Shown: positions 17,208-26,236, counted from the stretch's first letter. The stretch: 64,000 nt of DNA from Terriglobia bacterium (GCA_020073445.1 JAIQFE010000030.1:18173-82172); one strand, 5' to 3'. Numbers and translations: made by a program. The notes: a model not told the origin generated them from the sequence alone.

Positions 17208-18009
17208 GGTGAGGACCATCCTTCTCGTTTTCGACGCAGTAATAATCCAGAAGATCCGTGTCGGCCTTCAGAAGCTGCGTCAGCTTCACCGTCCACGGGC
17301 TAGTGTACGCCTTGGGATCGTTCACCGTGAGCTCGATCTCGAGCGTCCCGAAGTTCACGCGCCGGATGCGTTCCGTGATTTTGCCGGACTCCGTCAGCGG
17401 GCTGCCGTTCGCATCCAGCCACAGGCCATCGCGGAAGCCGCTGGACTGGACCACCAGCGTATCTCCCTCCCACTTCCCCGTCGAGTAGCCGACCCAGGAA
17501 GGCTGCGGATCCTCGGGCAGCGGCCGCCCGTCCGTGAAAATCTGGCGATACATCGCCTCGCGTTCGTTCAGGATCACCAGGAGCCCTGGCGTCTGGACCA
17601 TCTTGCGATATAGCGGCGTCGTGTACATACGGACGATTCCCGTCGGCAGGCAGTGCGCGTTCGGATCGGTGAAGCGGTTCTCCGCCATGCGCTGCTTGAC
17701 AATCGCCGCCGCCCAGGGCAGATAGGGCAGTCCGCCCTTGAGGCTCCACCCGATGTCCAGAAACTCCTGGGGTATGAACATGTCGGCGCAGCCCTCGGGC
17801 GGGCAGGGCCTGTTGTGCAGCACGTCCCAGATCCCGGTCAGGTCGGGCTTGCCGTCCTTCGTGCGCGGCGCCGGCGCGGAGAGATTCGGCTTGCCGTCTT
17901 TCGTGCGCGGAATCCCGGCCGTCGGATAATTTACCCACTGGGCTTGTGAATTTACAGCCGCAATGGCCGCGGCGACAATAAAACCGGCGATGATCCTATT
18001 TGCCGACAA
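17194..18009 (-). CDS. Secreted paralogue B of the DGKPxL-APAP family
   Basis: Same domain plan as its neighbours, with a signal peptide (RIIAGFIVAAAIAAV), the duplicated KDGKPNLSAPAP/KDGKPDLTGIW motif, GYSTGKWEGDTLVV and YYCVENEKD at the end. It has an insertion with paired cysteines (RPCPPEGCADMF) not seen in the others. TTG 18009 follows GAAGGA by 11 bases; a GTG at 18039 in frame lacks a Shine-Dalgarno. It overlaps paralogue C by 14 bases and paralogue A by 14 bases. Confidence 0.7.
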   Translation of the reverse strand: MSANRIIAGFIVAAAIAAVNSQAQWVNYPTAGIPRTKDGKPNLSAPAPRTKDGKPDLTGIWDVLHNRPCPPEGCADMFIPQEFLDIGWSLKGGLPYLPWAAAIVKQRMAENRFTDPNAHCLPTGIVRMYTTPLYRKMVQTPGLLVILNEREAMYRQIFTDGRPLPEDPQPSWVGYSTGKWEGDTLVVQSSGFRDGLWLDANGSPLTESGKITERIRRVNFGTLEIELTVNDPKAYTSPWTVKLTQLLKADTDLLDYYCVENEKDGPHLVAK

Positions 18010-18757
18010 GGTGCCCGTAGTCCTTCTCGTTCTCGACACAGATGTATTCCAAAAGCTCCGTGTCCGGAATCAGCCGCAGATCTTCCTTCACGGTCCACGG
18101 TTTGGTGTACGCCTTGGGATCGTCGATGGTCAGCAGGATATCCATGTGTCCGAAATCGTGACGCTGGAAACGCTCGATCAGATGCAGTGCGTCGCTATGC
18201 GGACGCCCGGCGTTATCGAGCCACGTGGATTCCTTGATGCCGATCGTGTTCACCACCCAATCGTCACCTTCCCACTTGCCGACCGAATACCCGAACCAGG
18301 TGGGATTCGGATCCTTGGGCAGCTCGCGGCCATCCGTGAAAATCTGCCGGAACGTCGTGAAGCCTTCGAACAGCATCATCGTCATGCCCGGCGATTCGAT
18401 GATCTTGAACGGGTAGGGCAGCGCGTCGAGCTTGGGCATTCCGGGAATGCAGCGCGCCGCCGGATCGGTCCTGCCCAAAGCACCGTTCTGGCGCGCCTTG
18501 AAGAGCTGCTCGGCCCAGGGCTGATAAGGCACTTCTCCGGGCTTCATATCCGCGGCGATGTTCTGGAGATATTTACCGTTCATCTGCCAGACCCCGTCCA
18601 GAATCGGCTTGCCCTTGGAGTCGCGCGGAACGGGAGCCGAGAGATTCGGACGGCCGTCGGGCAGGCGTGGCGTTCCCGCAACCTTGATTTCGAACCACTG
18701 CGCGGAAGCGGGAACCGCCGCGGCAAGCGCCGATGCCAAAATCAGTCGGCCTAGCAT
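17996..18757 (-). CDS. Secreted paralogue C of the DGKPxL-APAP family
   Basis: 253 aa with a clear signal peptide (LILASALAAAVPASAQ). The first DGRPNLSAPVP copy is followed by a variant second copy in which DGKP is replaced by DSKGKPILDGVW. It keeps DGRELPKDPNPTW, GYSVGKWEGDDWVV, TIDDPKAYTKPW and YICVENEKD. The ATG at 18757 is two bases beyond the stop of the preceding paralogue, and GAAGAAG supplies a Shine-Dalgarno. The stretch encoding NEKD near 18025 contains AAGGA, which serves the next gene's putative TTG start. Confidence 0.75.
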   Translation of the reverse strand: MLGRLILASALAAAVPASAQWFEIKVAGTPRLPDGRPNLSAPVPRDSKGKPILDGVWQMNGKYLQNIAADMKPGEVPYQPWAEQLFKARQNGALGRTDPAARCIPGMPKLDALPYPFKIIESPGMTMMLFEGFTTFRQIFTDGRELPKDPNPTWFGYSVGKWEGDDWVVNTIGIKESTWLDNAGRPHSDALHLIERFQRHDFGHMDILLTIDDPKAYTKPWTVKEDLRLIPDTELLEYICVENEKDYGHLVGK

Positions 18758-18759
18758 AA

Positions 18760-19539
18760 TTACTTCTTCGTCACCATGTGCTTGATGTCTTGCTCGTTTT
18801 CGGCGCAGACGAATTCAAGGAGCTCGGTATCCACGGCGAGAGTCGGCGATTCCTTGACGGTCCAAGGTTTGGTGTACGCGCCCGGATCGTCGATGGTGAT
18901 TTCCAGATCCATGTGCCCGAAATCCTTGCGATGGAATTTTTCGGTTACCTTCAGCTTCTCAGTGGCGGGATGCCCGGACTGATCCAACCATGCCTTGCCG
19001 TTGAACCCGTTGCTTTCGACCACCAGCGTGTCGCCGTCCCAGTGCCCCACCGAGTATCCGAGCCAGATGGGATTCGGATCCACGGGCAGCTTGCGGCCGT
19101 CCATGTGGATCTGGCGAAATTGCGTGAACGCCTCATAGAGGATTACGACTTCGTTCGGCATCTGAATGAGCTTCCATGGCACTGGCGCGGCATCGATCTT
19201 GGGAACGCCCTGCGGCAAGCAATTTGCGTCCGGCTCTTCGCTCGCGTGAAGCCCGGCCGCGCGCTCTTTGTAGATCGCGGCAGCCCAAGGCTGCATCTGG
19301 ACAGCATCGGGTTTGAGGTCCTTAGCCAGATTAACCAGATAACTGCGATCAGCGTCCCAGACCCCGGACAGGTCCGGCTTACCGTCGGGAAGTTTCGGAG
19401 CGGGAGCGGTCAGATTCGGTTTGCCGTCGGCGGTCCGCGGGATGTTTGGAGTCTTGAGGTTCAACCACTGTGCCGAGGCGGCGCCAGTTAATAGCGCTCC
19501 TGCTGCGAGAATGCGGGTGATCCCTAGGAAGCTATGCAT
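18760..19539 (-). CDS. Secreted paralogue D of the DGKPxL-APAP family
   Basis: First gene, in transcription order, of the four-gene array. The signal peptide ends at AASAQ, followed by the ADGKPNLTAPAP/PDGKPDLSGVW doublet, DGRKLPVDPNPIW, GYSVGHWDGDTLVV, TIDDPGAYTKPW and FVCAENEQD. The ATG at 19539 is preferred over a TTG nine bases upstream. It is about 41 bp downstream of the M28 enzyme's stop and may belong to the same leftward transcript. The presence of one or more conserved Cys and a secreted location is all that can be said about function. Confidence 0.75.
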   Translation of the reverse strand: MHSFLGITRILAAGALLTGAASAQWLNLKTPNIPRTADGKPNLTAPAPKLPDGKPDLSGVWDADRSYLVNLAKDLKPDAVQMQPWAAAIYKERAAGLHASEEPDANCLPQGVPKIDAAPVPWKLIQMPNEVVILYEAFTQFRQIHMDGRKLPVDPNPIWLGYSVGHWDGDTLVVESNGFNGKAWLDQSGHPATEKLKVTEKFHRKDFGHMDLEITIDDPGAYTKPWTVKESPTLAVDTELLEFVCAENEQDIKHMVTKK

Positions 19540-19580
19540 AATAGTCAACCGGGATTATACACCCGCGCGAGATCTAATAC

Positions 19581-20486
19581 TTACTTGTCCAAGAGCTCGA
19601 CCGTAAGCAGCATAGTCTTCCCGACCACCTCAAGACTGTGCTCGGAAACCTTGTCCATCGTGTCGGTGTTGGCGTGGTGAAACTCGCCCATCGAATCGAA
19701 CGTTGGACCCATCCGGCCGTAGCGGGCATCCACCACATCCACCGCGGGGATGCCGGCGCGAATAAACGGGACGTGGTCGTCAATGATGCCGACTTCGTAT
19801 TGGAAGAAGTACTGGCTATACCCCAGTTGTCCGGCGGCGCGAGCCATAAAATCCTGCAGCCGGCGATTCGACTCGGTCTCGCGCGCCACGCCCAATTGCT
19901 TATCGCCGATCATGTCGAGCAGGAAGAATCCGCGGACGCGGGAACGCGTCCCATTCGCCGCCAATTTCTGCGCCAGATGCCGGCTGCCGTAGAGGCCGTC
20001 ATCGCCGGTGAAGGAGTTGATCGCTTCCTCTAAATCGGTCCACACCAGCCAGATCTGCATCTTCATCGTTTGCCCGGCGAGCGCGTCGGCGAATGCCAAT
20101 AGGATGGCTGTGCTGGAGCCTCCGTCGTTGGCGCCGATGAACCCCGGCTGGAAGAGAGTATCGTAATGGCCCGCCAGGATCAGGATTTCCTGCTTCGGAT
20201 CGGTGCCGACATTGAATTTGCCGATGACATTGTGCACCATCACCGGTCCGCGCGGAGTCGTGGCGGTAAAATCGTCGGCTTCGATGCGAGCACCGTCCTT
20301 CTGTAGAACCTGATGAATCAGGTCTTCCGTTTTCTTGTGTCCGGGCGATCCGGGCCATCGTTCACCGAATGCCGCTATTTGTGCGGTGTAAGCATATGCC
20401 TGTTGAGCATTGAAGCGCTCGTGCAGTGTGGCGGCGCGCGCCGACACAATGATAAGAGCTGCAATGAGACCGAGCTTGACAGACAT
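19581..20486 (-). CDS. M28-family enzyme resembling glutaminyl-peptide cyclotransferase
   Basis: 301 aa with a signal peptide (LGLIAALIIVSARA). Zinc-enzyme motifs appear in order: AGHYDT, GANDGGSS, WTDLEEA, LLDMIGD and IIDDHVPFIRAGIP. The segment after the EE pair, DDGLYGSRHLAQKL, and LLDMIG resemble animal and bacterial glutaminyl cyclases more than aminopeptidases (recalled, not searched). It may therefore cyclise N-terminal Gln of exported proteins; aminopeptidase activity remains possible. ATG 20486 overlaps the MFS gene's stop by one base (TGATG). Confidence 0.82.
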   Translation of the reverse strand: MSVKLGLIAALIIVSARAATLHERFNAQQAYAYTAQIAAFGERWPGSPGHKKTEDLIHQVLQKDGARIEADDFTATTPRGPVMVHNVIGKFNVGTDPKQEILILAGHYDTLFQPGFIGANDGGSSTAILLAFADALAGQTMKMQIWLVWTDLEEAINSFTGDDGLYGSRHLAQKLAANGTRSRVRGFFLLDMIGDKQLGVARETESNRRLQDFMARAAGQLGYSQYFFQYEVGIIDDHVPFIRAGIPAVDVVDARYGRMGPTFDSMGEFHHANTDTMDKVSEHSLEVVGKTMLLTVELLDK

Positions 20487-21787
20487 CAAATCTTTTCCGG
20501 CCGGAATCCGCCCTTGCCGTAGTGAGCCCTATCGTAAAGCCAGATCGCGCCGAACACGATCAGTAGCACCGCAGGCAGAATCGCGACCGCCCGAAACGAA
20601 GCCTGTGCCGCGATGCCGAGAGTATTTTCCAGCGTCGGACCCGGCTGCAGTGCATTGAATGCCGCCTCGCCGCCGGCCACTTCGATCTTCTTGCGATCGT
20701 AGATGGTCCCCATGATCGGCAGCACGAACTGGATCGAGAGCGTCCCGGCGGTTCCCATGAGCCCCATGAGTAGCGCCCCGCCGCGCGGGAAACGTTCGGA
20801 CGCAGTGGCGAGCATGGTCGGCCACATGTAGCAGACTCCCGTGCCCCACAGCGTGGCCGCCAGCAAGCCCATGACGGGCGAATTCGCAAAGCTCAGCGCG
20901 ACCAATCCTAGGGACGCGCCCAAACACGAGCACCACAGCACGCCGATCGGCGACAACTTGCGGACCAGGGGTCCCGCGAAGTGCCGCATCACGAACATCA
21001 GCCCGTTGACGTAGACCAGCAGCAGGATGCCTTGCATCCCTACGGTTCGCGTTAACGCCAGGTCTACCCATTGTCCCGGAGCGAGTTCTGATGCCGCGGT
21101 CAGGAACATCGAGCAGAACAGCACGAAGAAGAGCGGCTTCAGTAATTCCTTGAACATATCTCCGGCGGAGACTCCCGCTGCTTTGCGCTCGGTGGGTGGA
21201 AACTTCACGCCCATTGTGAGAATCACACACACGATCGCCGGAAGCAGAACGATCGTCAGCTTCGCCTGCCACCCGAGATCGATCTGCGACATTCCCACGC
21301 CCAATAGTCCGCCGACAACGACTCCGCCCGGCCACCAGGCGTGCGCGGCATTCAGTTTTGCTGTCTTATTGTCGGGATACAGCGACGCAATCAGTGGATT
21401 GATGACGGTCTCCGCCAGCCCCCAACCGATGCCTGCGACCAGCGCCCCGGACCACAGCGCCCAGTAGACATTCGGTCCCGATACAAAGTTGCCCGCGAAC
21501 GCCATCATCAGCATCCCTAGCGACAGAAGAATCGGAGACAGCGGCAGCAGCACCCGCATCCCGATCACGTCCAGCAGCGGACTCCCGATCGCGATGGTGA
21601 TCGCGAAGGCTAAGAAAGGCACGCCCAGGATAGTCGCGATCATCTCCGCCGAATGCGCCCGGTCGATCGGATCGAGGAATACGCGCTGCAGGTCGGCGGC
21701 GGTGTTCGCCCGGATCGAGTACGCCACGCCTGCGCTCGCGAGCGCCATGGTGCTCACCAGGAACAGGCGGGCCTTGTCGTATTTCAT
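20486..21787 (-). CDS. MFS transporter
   Basis: 433 aa integral membrane protein with about 12 hydrophobic segments, for example FLAFAITIAIGSPLLDVIGM and WSGALVAGIGWGLAETVINP. GWGLAETVINPL and the FPRGGALLMGLMG segment in the C-half recall the FHS/sugar-type MFS carriers. Given the epimerase-like and Gfo/Idh/MocA genes directly upstream, with 4-bp overlaps or short gaps, uptake of a sugar or sugar derivative is a reasonable inference. It overlaps the dehydrogenase gene by ATGA. Confidence 0.85.
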   Translation of the reverse strand: MKYDKARLFLVSTMALASAGVAYSIRANTAADLQRVFLDPIDRAHSAEMIATILGVPFLAFAITIAIGSPLLDVIGMRVLLPLSPILLSLGMLMMAFAGNFVSGPNVYWALWSGALVAGIGWGLAETVINPLIASLYPDNKTAKLNAAHAWWPGGVVVGGLLGVGMSQIDLGWQAKLTIVLLPAIVCVILTMGVKFPPTERKAAGVSAGDMFKELLKPLFFVLFCSMFLTAASELAPGQWVDLALTRTVGMQGILLLVYVNGLMFVMRHFAGPLVRKLSPIGVLWCSCLGASLGLVALSFANSPVMGLLAATLWGTGVCYMWPTMLATASERFPRGGALLMGLMGTAGTLSIQFVLPIMGTIYDRKKIEVAGGEAAFNALQPGPTLENTLGIAAQASFRAVAILPAVLLIVFGAIWLYDRAHYGKGGFRPEKI

Positions 21788-22866
21788 CGCGGCACGTCTG
21801 CCCAGCCATGGCGGCGATGACTCTCCAGTTCCGCGTCCAGGATGACCAGTTGCCGAAGTCCGTCCGCGAATTCCGGATATTCCGGTTCCGCACTTGGATC
21901 TTCAATGGACACATAGAAGCGGCGGAAGACTTGCTTGAACGTGTCGTCGTAACCTTCGCTGTGGCCGCCGGGCAGATCGGCGTAGGATCGGGCGCCTTCC
22001 TTCAACAGCCCCGGGTCCTTGATGATCACCTGGTTGTTCGTGTTCCGGTTGCCGATCCACAGCTCATCGGGCCGTTCCTGGTCCCAGGCGACGCCGGACT
22101 TGCTCCCGTAAATCTCGATGCTGAGGCGGTTCTTGCGGCCCGCGGAAACCTGGCTCGCGGTGAACGCACCGCGCACGCGGTCACCCATACGGAACATCAC
22201 GGCGCCGAAGTCTTCGGATTCTACCGCGACGGTTTCATAATCGCCGGTGGCGCGCGCAAATGCCTCCACCGCGACTTTCGGTTTCTGGCGCTTCTTGTGA
22301 AACGTCTGCAAATCCGCGCACAGCGATGTGATGCGCTGGCCGGTCACGTGCTCGGCCATGTCGCAGAAGTGCGATCCAATATCGGCTAGCGCGCGCGATG
22401 GCCCGCCCTCTTTGGAATCAATGCGCCAGTTCCAGTCGGTATCGTACAGCAGCCAGTCCTGCGAATACGTGCCCTGGACCACCAGGATTTCGCCCAGATC
22501 CCCGTCCTCGCGCATGCGCCGCATGTGCTGGACCATCGGGTAGTAACGCAGATTATGGCAAGTGCAATTCCGCAGGTTTTTCGCCCGTGCGAGATCCACT
22601 AGAGCACGCGCATCCGCGGGCGATGTCGCCAGAGGCTTCTCGCACAGCACATGCTTTCCGGCCTCGAGTGCGGCCTTGGCCATCGGGAAGTGCGCCGCAT
22701 TAGGTGTGCAAATATGGACCGATTTTATCCCCGGATTCGCCAGCGCCGCGCGAAACGCAGCTTCGTCGCGTCCGCCGACCGCAATGGGCTCAACCGATCC
22801 CAGGCGCCGCACCGCCTCGGCATGCACACGGCCCATGAATCCGCTGCCGACAATCGCGGCCTTCAT
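21784..22866 (-). CDS. Gfo/Idh/MocA-family oxidoreductase
   Basis: 360 aa NAD(P)-dependent sugar or cyclitol dehydrogenase. The Rossmann motif AIVGSGFMGRVHAEA is at the N-terminus, followed by SVHICTPNAAHFPMA and the family hallmark CEKPLA; DIGSHFCDMAEHVTG carries the likely catalytic DxxxH. ATG 22866 gives this start; a longer frame to 22920 is not supported. The gene forms a run with the TIM-barrel gene 13 bp upstream and the MFS gene downstream. Confidence 0.9.
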   Translation of the reverse strand: MKAAIVGSGFMGRVHAEAVRRLGSVEPIAVGGRDEAAFRAALANPGIKSVHICTPNAAHFPMAKAALEAGKHVLCEKPLATSPADARALVDLARAKNLRNCTCHNLRYYPMVQHMRRMREDGDLGEILVVQGTYSQDWLLYDTDWNWRIDSKEGGPSRALADIGSHFCDMAEHVTGQRITSLCADLQTFHKKRQKPKVAVEAFARATGDYETVAVESEDFGAVMFRMGDRVRGAFTASQVSAGRKNRLSIEIYGSKSGVAWDQERPDELWIGNRNTNNQVIIKDPGLLKEGARSYADLPGGHSEGYDDTFKQVFRRFYVSIEDPSAEPEYPEFADGLRQLVILDAELESHRRHGWADVPR

Positions 22867-22879
22867 AGCAGGTTCACCA

Positions 22880-23839
22880 CTAGGCCCACCACGCCGCCCC
22901 GGGCTTTTCGCGCGGAACAATCGGATTCAGAAACGACGCGGCCCGGCTCAAGCCCTCTTCGGCCGACAGCAGGCTGTCCTCGTGCTCGATCGAGAGTACG
23001 TAGTCGTACCCGAACATGCGCAGCGTCGATACGAATTCGCGCCACCACTCCTCGCCGTGCCCATAGCCGCAAGTGCGGAAAATCCACGACCGATTCCGCT
23101 CGTCCGTATACGCCTTCGTATCCAGCACGCCAGTCAACGGCAGATTCCGCTCGTAAATCTGCGTGTCCTTGGCGTGCACGTGAAAAATCGCGTCCCCCAG
23201 CAGCCGAATCGCCGCGATCGGGTCGATCGACTGCCAGAACATGTGGCTCGGATCGTAGTTGCAGCCGATTTGCTTCCCGGCAATCGCACGCAGCTTCAGC
23301 ATCGTCTCGGGATTATAGACCACGAACCCCGGGTGCATCTCGATCGCGATCTTCACGCCGTGATCGGCCGCGAATTTCGCGTGCTTGCTCCAGTAGGGCG
23401 CCACGACATCGTCCCACTGCCACTTCAGCGTCTCCAGAAAGTCCGGAGGCCATGGGCAGGTGACCCAGTTGGGACGTTTCGCGTTCTTCGAATCGCCCGG
23501 ACAACCCGAAAAATCGACCATCACGGGGACGCCCAGCTTCTCCGCCAGCAGGATCGTCTTGCGGCTGGTCTCCTGATGCGCCTTGGCAATATCGCGATCG
23601 GGATGCAGAGGATTTCCGTGGCAGCTCAGCGCGCTGATTGAAAAGCCTTCATCCGCGATGGTCTTTTTGAATGTTTCGAGCGCCCTACGATCTTTCAGCA
23701 TCGAAAGATTGCAGTGCGCGTCGCCTGGGTAGTTTCCGGTCCCAAGTTCGACAGTGCCGATGCCGTTGGCTTTCAGTTTCTTCAAAACCTCGGGCAAAGG
23801 GAGCTGCGACAGCAGGGGAGTAAATACGCCGACTCTCAT
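22880..23839 (-). CDS. Sugar phosphate isomerase/epimerase-like TIM-barrel protein
   Basis: 319 aa of the xylose-isomerase-like/AP-endonuclease 2 fold. Candidate metal ligands are in KIAIEMHPGF (Glu), NYDPSHMFW (Asp, His), IFHVHAKDTQ (His) and SIEHED (Glu). No signal peptide, so it is cytosolic. It is the first gene of the leftward operon with the Gfo/Idh/MocA dehydrogenase, a pairing common in catabolism of myo-inositol-like or keto-sugar substrates. The exact substrate is unknown. Confidence 0.86.
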   Translation of the reverse strand: MRVGVFTPLLSQLPLPEVLKKLKANGIGTVELGTGNYPGDAHCNLSMLKDRRALETFKKTIADEGFSISALSCHGNPLHPDRDIAKAHQETSRKTILLAEKLGVPVMVDFSGCPGDSKNAKRPNWVTCPWPPDFLETLKWQWDDVVAPYWSKHAKFAADHGVKIAIEMHPGFVVYNPETMLKLRAIAGKQIGCNYDPSHMFWQSIDPIAAIRLLGDAIFHVHAKDTQIYERNLPLTGVLDTKAYTDERNRSWIFRTCGYGHGEEWWREFVSTLRMFGYDYVLSIEHEDSLLSAEEGLSRAASFLNPIVPREKPGAAWWA

Positions 23840-23901
23840 CCGATTCGGGACAAGCCTAGCACAGCCGGACAGTTTCGGTGGAGAGTGATATCGTTTGAGG
23901 A

Positions 23902-25659
23902 ATGCGGACGCTCACCATCTCCGGTATTTTGATCGCGTTTACCATTGCAATCGCCCTTTGGGCCCAGGATGCGATCCCACGCACGCAAGCGACTCCCGCT
24001 GCGCGCCGCATCATCCAAACTACGGACGGCCAAACGCTCCAGGGCCAGGTTCTCTCCGAAGGCATGACCGACCTGCAGCTTCGCACCGACGACAAGAAGA
24101 TCCGACTTCTCCGCAAGGCCGACGGCAATCGCTACCGCCTGGTGACTTCGCAGGCTGATTGGCCGACCTACAACGGCGATCCCAGCGGCAACCGCTACAG
24201 CAAGCTCACGCAGATCGATAAATCCAATGTGGGACGCCTCGCGCCCCGCTGGATGTTCCCGATGCCCGGTGCGACCACCATCGAAAACACACCGCTGGTG
24301 GTTGACGGCATTATGTACGTTTCTCAAGCCAACGAATGCTGGGCACTGGATGCGGGAACCGGCCGCGTGATCTGGCGCTACCGGCGCGAGCGGACTCGGG
24401 GTGTGTCCGGAAATGCCGCGGGCGGGTTCAATCGCGGCGTCGCGGTCGCGGGCGATCGAGTATTCATGCTCACCGACAACGCCCACATGATCTCGCTCGG
24501 CCGCTCCGATGGCGAGCTGCTGTGGGAAACCGAAATGGCGGATTGGCATCAGAACTATAACGGGACATCCGCGCCGCTGACGGTCGGCAACTTAGTTATC
24601 TCCGGAACGGCGGGTGGGGACGAAGGCGTTCGCGGATTCGTGGCGGCCTTCGATCAGACCACTGGCAAGGAAGTCTGGCGATTCTGGACCGTTCCTTTGC
24701 CCGGCGAGCCCGGCTCGGAGACCTGGAAGGGCAAGGAACTCGAGCATCGCTCCGGCGCCACCTGGATGACCGGAACTTACGATCCCGCGCTCGATATCGT
24801 GTATTGGCCCGTCGGCAATCCAGGTCCCGATTACGACGGCAGCGAGCGCGAGGGCGACAATCTGTACACCGACTCGATCCTGGCTCTGGAAGCCAAGACC
24901 GGCAAGCTCAAGTGGTATTACCAGTTCACTCCGCACGACGTTCATGATTGGGACGCGCAGGAGCCTCCCGTGCTGGTCGATACCAACTGGCAGGGCCAGC
25001 CCCGCAAGCTTCTGCTCCAGGCCAATCGCAACGGATTTTTCTATGTGCTCGACCGCACCAATGGCCAGTTGCTGCTCGGCAAGCAATACCTGAGGAAGCT
25101 GAACTGGGCCGAGCCGACTATCGGCAAGGATGGCCGGCCGATCCTGAAGGACCTGCCCAAGGATGCCAATGGCGACACCTACGTGTGCCCGGGATTCCAG
25201 GGCGGGGCCAACTGGTATTCCACATCGTTCAACCCGACCACAGGCCTCTACTATTTCAGCTCGCTCGAGCGCTGCAACAACTTTTCGGCCCGTCGCGGCG
25301 AATGGCAGGCGGGTAAGGGATATATGGGCGGTACGGCTCGTCCGGCCCCCGGCGAATCTTTTGAGAAGTTCCTGCGCGCGATCAATATCCAAACCGGCGA
25401 GGTCGCCTTCGATGTCCCCCAGGTCACCACGCCCCAGACCGCTTCGGCGGGCGTAATTTCCACCGCGTCCGGGTTGGTGTTCTATGGCGAAAACAGCGGA
25501 TCGTTCATGGCGGTCGACGCGGCTAATGGCAAGATCCTCTGGCAGTTCCCGACCAACCAGGTGTGGAAGGCGTCGCCCATGACGTACATGTTCGACAACA
25601 AGCAGTACGTCGCCATCGCCGTGGGAACGGACATCGTGTCTTTCGGATTGCCGGAGTGA
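23902..25659 (+). CDS. PQQ-dependent quinoprotein dehydrogenase
   Basis: 585 aa, exported (N-terminal hydrophobic segment LTISGILIAFTIAIALWAQ). A short domain (about 35-85, TTDGQTLQGQVLSEG) precedes the eight-bladed propeller, which starts at DWPTYNGDPSGNRYS. Blade tryptophan-docking repeats such as ALDAGTGRVIWRYR, ALEAKTGKLKWYYQ and AVDAANGKILWQF are visible. HDVHDWDAQEPPVL carries the acidic residue typical of the active site. I see no adjacent vicinal Cys pair of the methanol-dehydrogenase kind and no fused cytochrome domain. Substrate is likely an alcohol or sugar. Confidence 0.9.
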   Translation: MRTLTISGILIAFTIAIALWAQDAIPRTQATPAARRIIQTTDGQTLQGQVLSEGMTDLQLRTDDKKIRLLRKADGNRYRLVTSQADWPTYNGDPSGNRYSKLTQIDKSNVGRLAPRWMFPMPGATTIENTPLVVDGIMYVSQANECWALDAGTGRVIWRYRRERTRGVSGNAAGGFNRGVAVAGDRVFMLTDNAHMISLGRSDGELLWETEMADWHQNYNGTSAPLTVGNLVISGTAGGDEGVRGFVAAFDQTTGKEVWRFWTVPLPGEPGSETWKGKELEHRSGATWMTGTYDPALDIVYWPVGNPGPDYDGSEREGDNLYTDSILALEAKTGKLKWYYQFTPHDVHDWDAQEPPVLVDTNWQGQPRKLLLQANRNGFFYVLDRTNGQLLLGKQYLRKLNWAEPTIGKDGRPILKDLPKDANGDTYVCPGFQGGANWYSTSFNPTTGLYYFSSLERCNNFSARRGEWQAGKGYMGGTARPAPGESFEKFLRAINIQTGEVAFDVPQVTTPQTASAGVISTASGLVFYGENSGSFMAVDAANGKILWQFPTNQVWKASPMTYMFDNKQYVAIAVGTDIVSFGLPE

Positions 25660-25712
25660 GTGATATCTGGGCTATCGCTCAAAGCGAATGTCTGTTTTGG
25701 TAGGCTGATGGC

Positions 25713-25928
25713 ATGAGCACTCTGTTGGAGAAGGCGCTGGAAAAGGTCAGCACCCTCCCGCCCGACCAACAAGATGCGATCGCCTCACAGATCCTCGCCT
25801 CTATCGAGGACGAAGAAGCCTGGAAGAAGCGCTTCGAAGAAAAGCGCAATGTTATCAGGCGACTGGCAAAAGAAGCTCTAGAAGCAGACGATTGTGGCGA
25901 GACCGTTCCATTGGACGATCTGCTTTGA
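25713..25928 (+). CDS. Antitoxin of a RelE/ParE-type toxin-antitoxin pair
   Basis: 71 aa, acidic and helical (LLEKALEKVSTLPPDQQDA). No DNA-binding domain of a named family is obvious, but its size, acidity and position directly before a RelE/ParE-like gene match short antitoxins of this type. The ATG follows GGCTGATGGC with little Shine-Dalgarno. Its stop overlaps the toxin's likely TTG start in TTGA. It would neutralise the toxin and probably regulate the pair. Confidence 0.72.
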   Translation: MSTLLEKALEKVSTLPPDQQDAIASQILASIEDEEAWKKRFEEKRNVIRRLAKEALEADDCGETVPLDDLL

Positions 25929-26188
25929 TCGAGTCGAGGACTACTCGGCAATTCTGGCGGTTATTCAAGAGTCTCCCGGCGGACGTTCAGGAAGATGCGA
26001 AGCGAGCTTTCCGCACTTTTCAAGACAACCCCGCTCACCCCGGTTTGCACTTCAAGAAGCTTGAGGGCGAAGATCACATCTATTCGGCGCGTATTGGCTT
26101 GGAGTATCGCGCTCTCGCCGTTCTGCGCGGGAACCGGGCAATCTGGTACTGGATCGGCGGGCATGCGGAATATGACCGTTTGATCTAG
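25925..26188 (+). CDS. RelE/ParE-family toxin
   Basis: 87 aa. The segments FWRLFKSLPADVQEDAKRA, NPAHPGLHFKKLEG, YSARIGLEYRAL and IWYWIGGHAEYDRL match short ParE/RelE-like toxins. I chose TTG 25925, which overlaps the antitoxin stop; a longer reading from 25892 would run inside the antitoxin gene. The basic Lys/Arg residues and a His near the C-terminus fit an mRNA-interferase or gyrase-poison type, but which one cannot be told from the sequence. Confidence 0.78.
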   Translation: MIESRTTRQFWRLFKSLPADVQEDAKRAFRTFQDNPAHPGLHFKKLEGEDHIYSARIGLEYRALAVLRGNRAIWYWIGGHAEYDRLI

Positions 26189-26236
26189 GAACTTTTGCCC
26201 GGCGCACCCCGTATCCTTACCATACAGGGAGGCACC

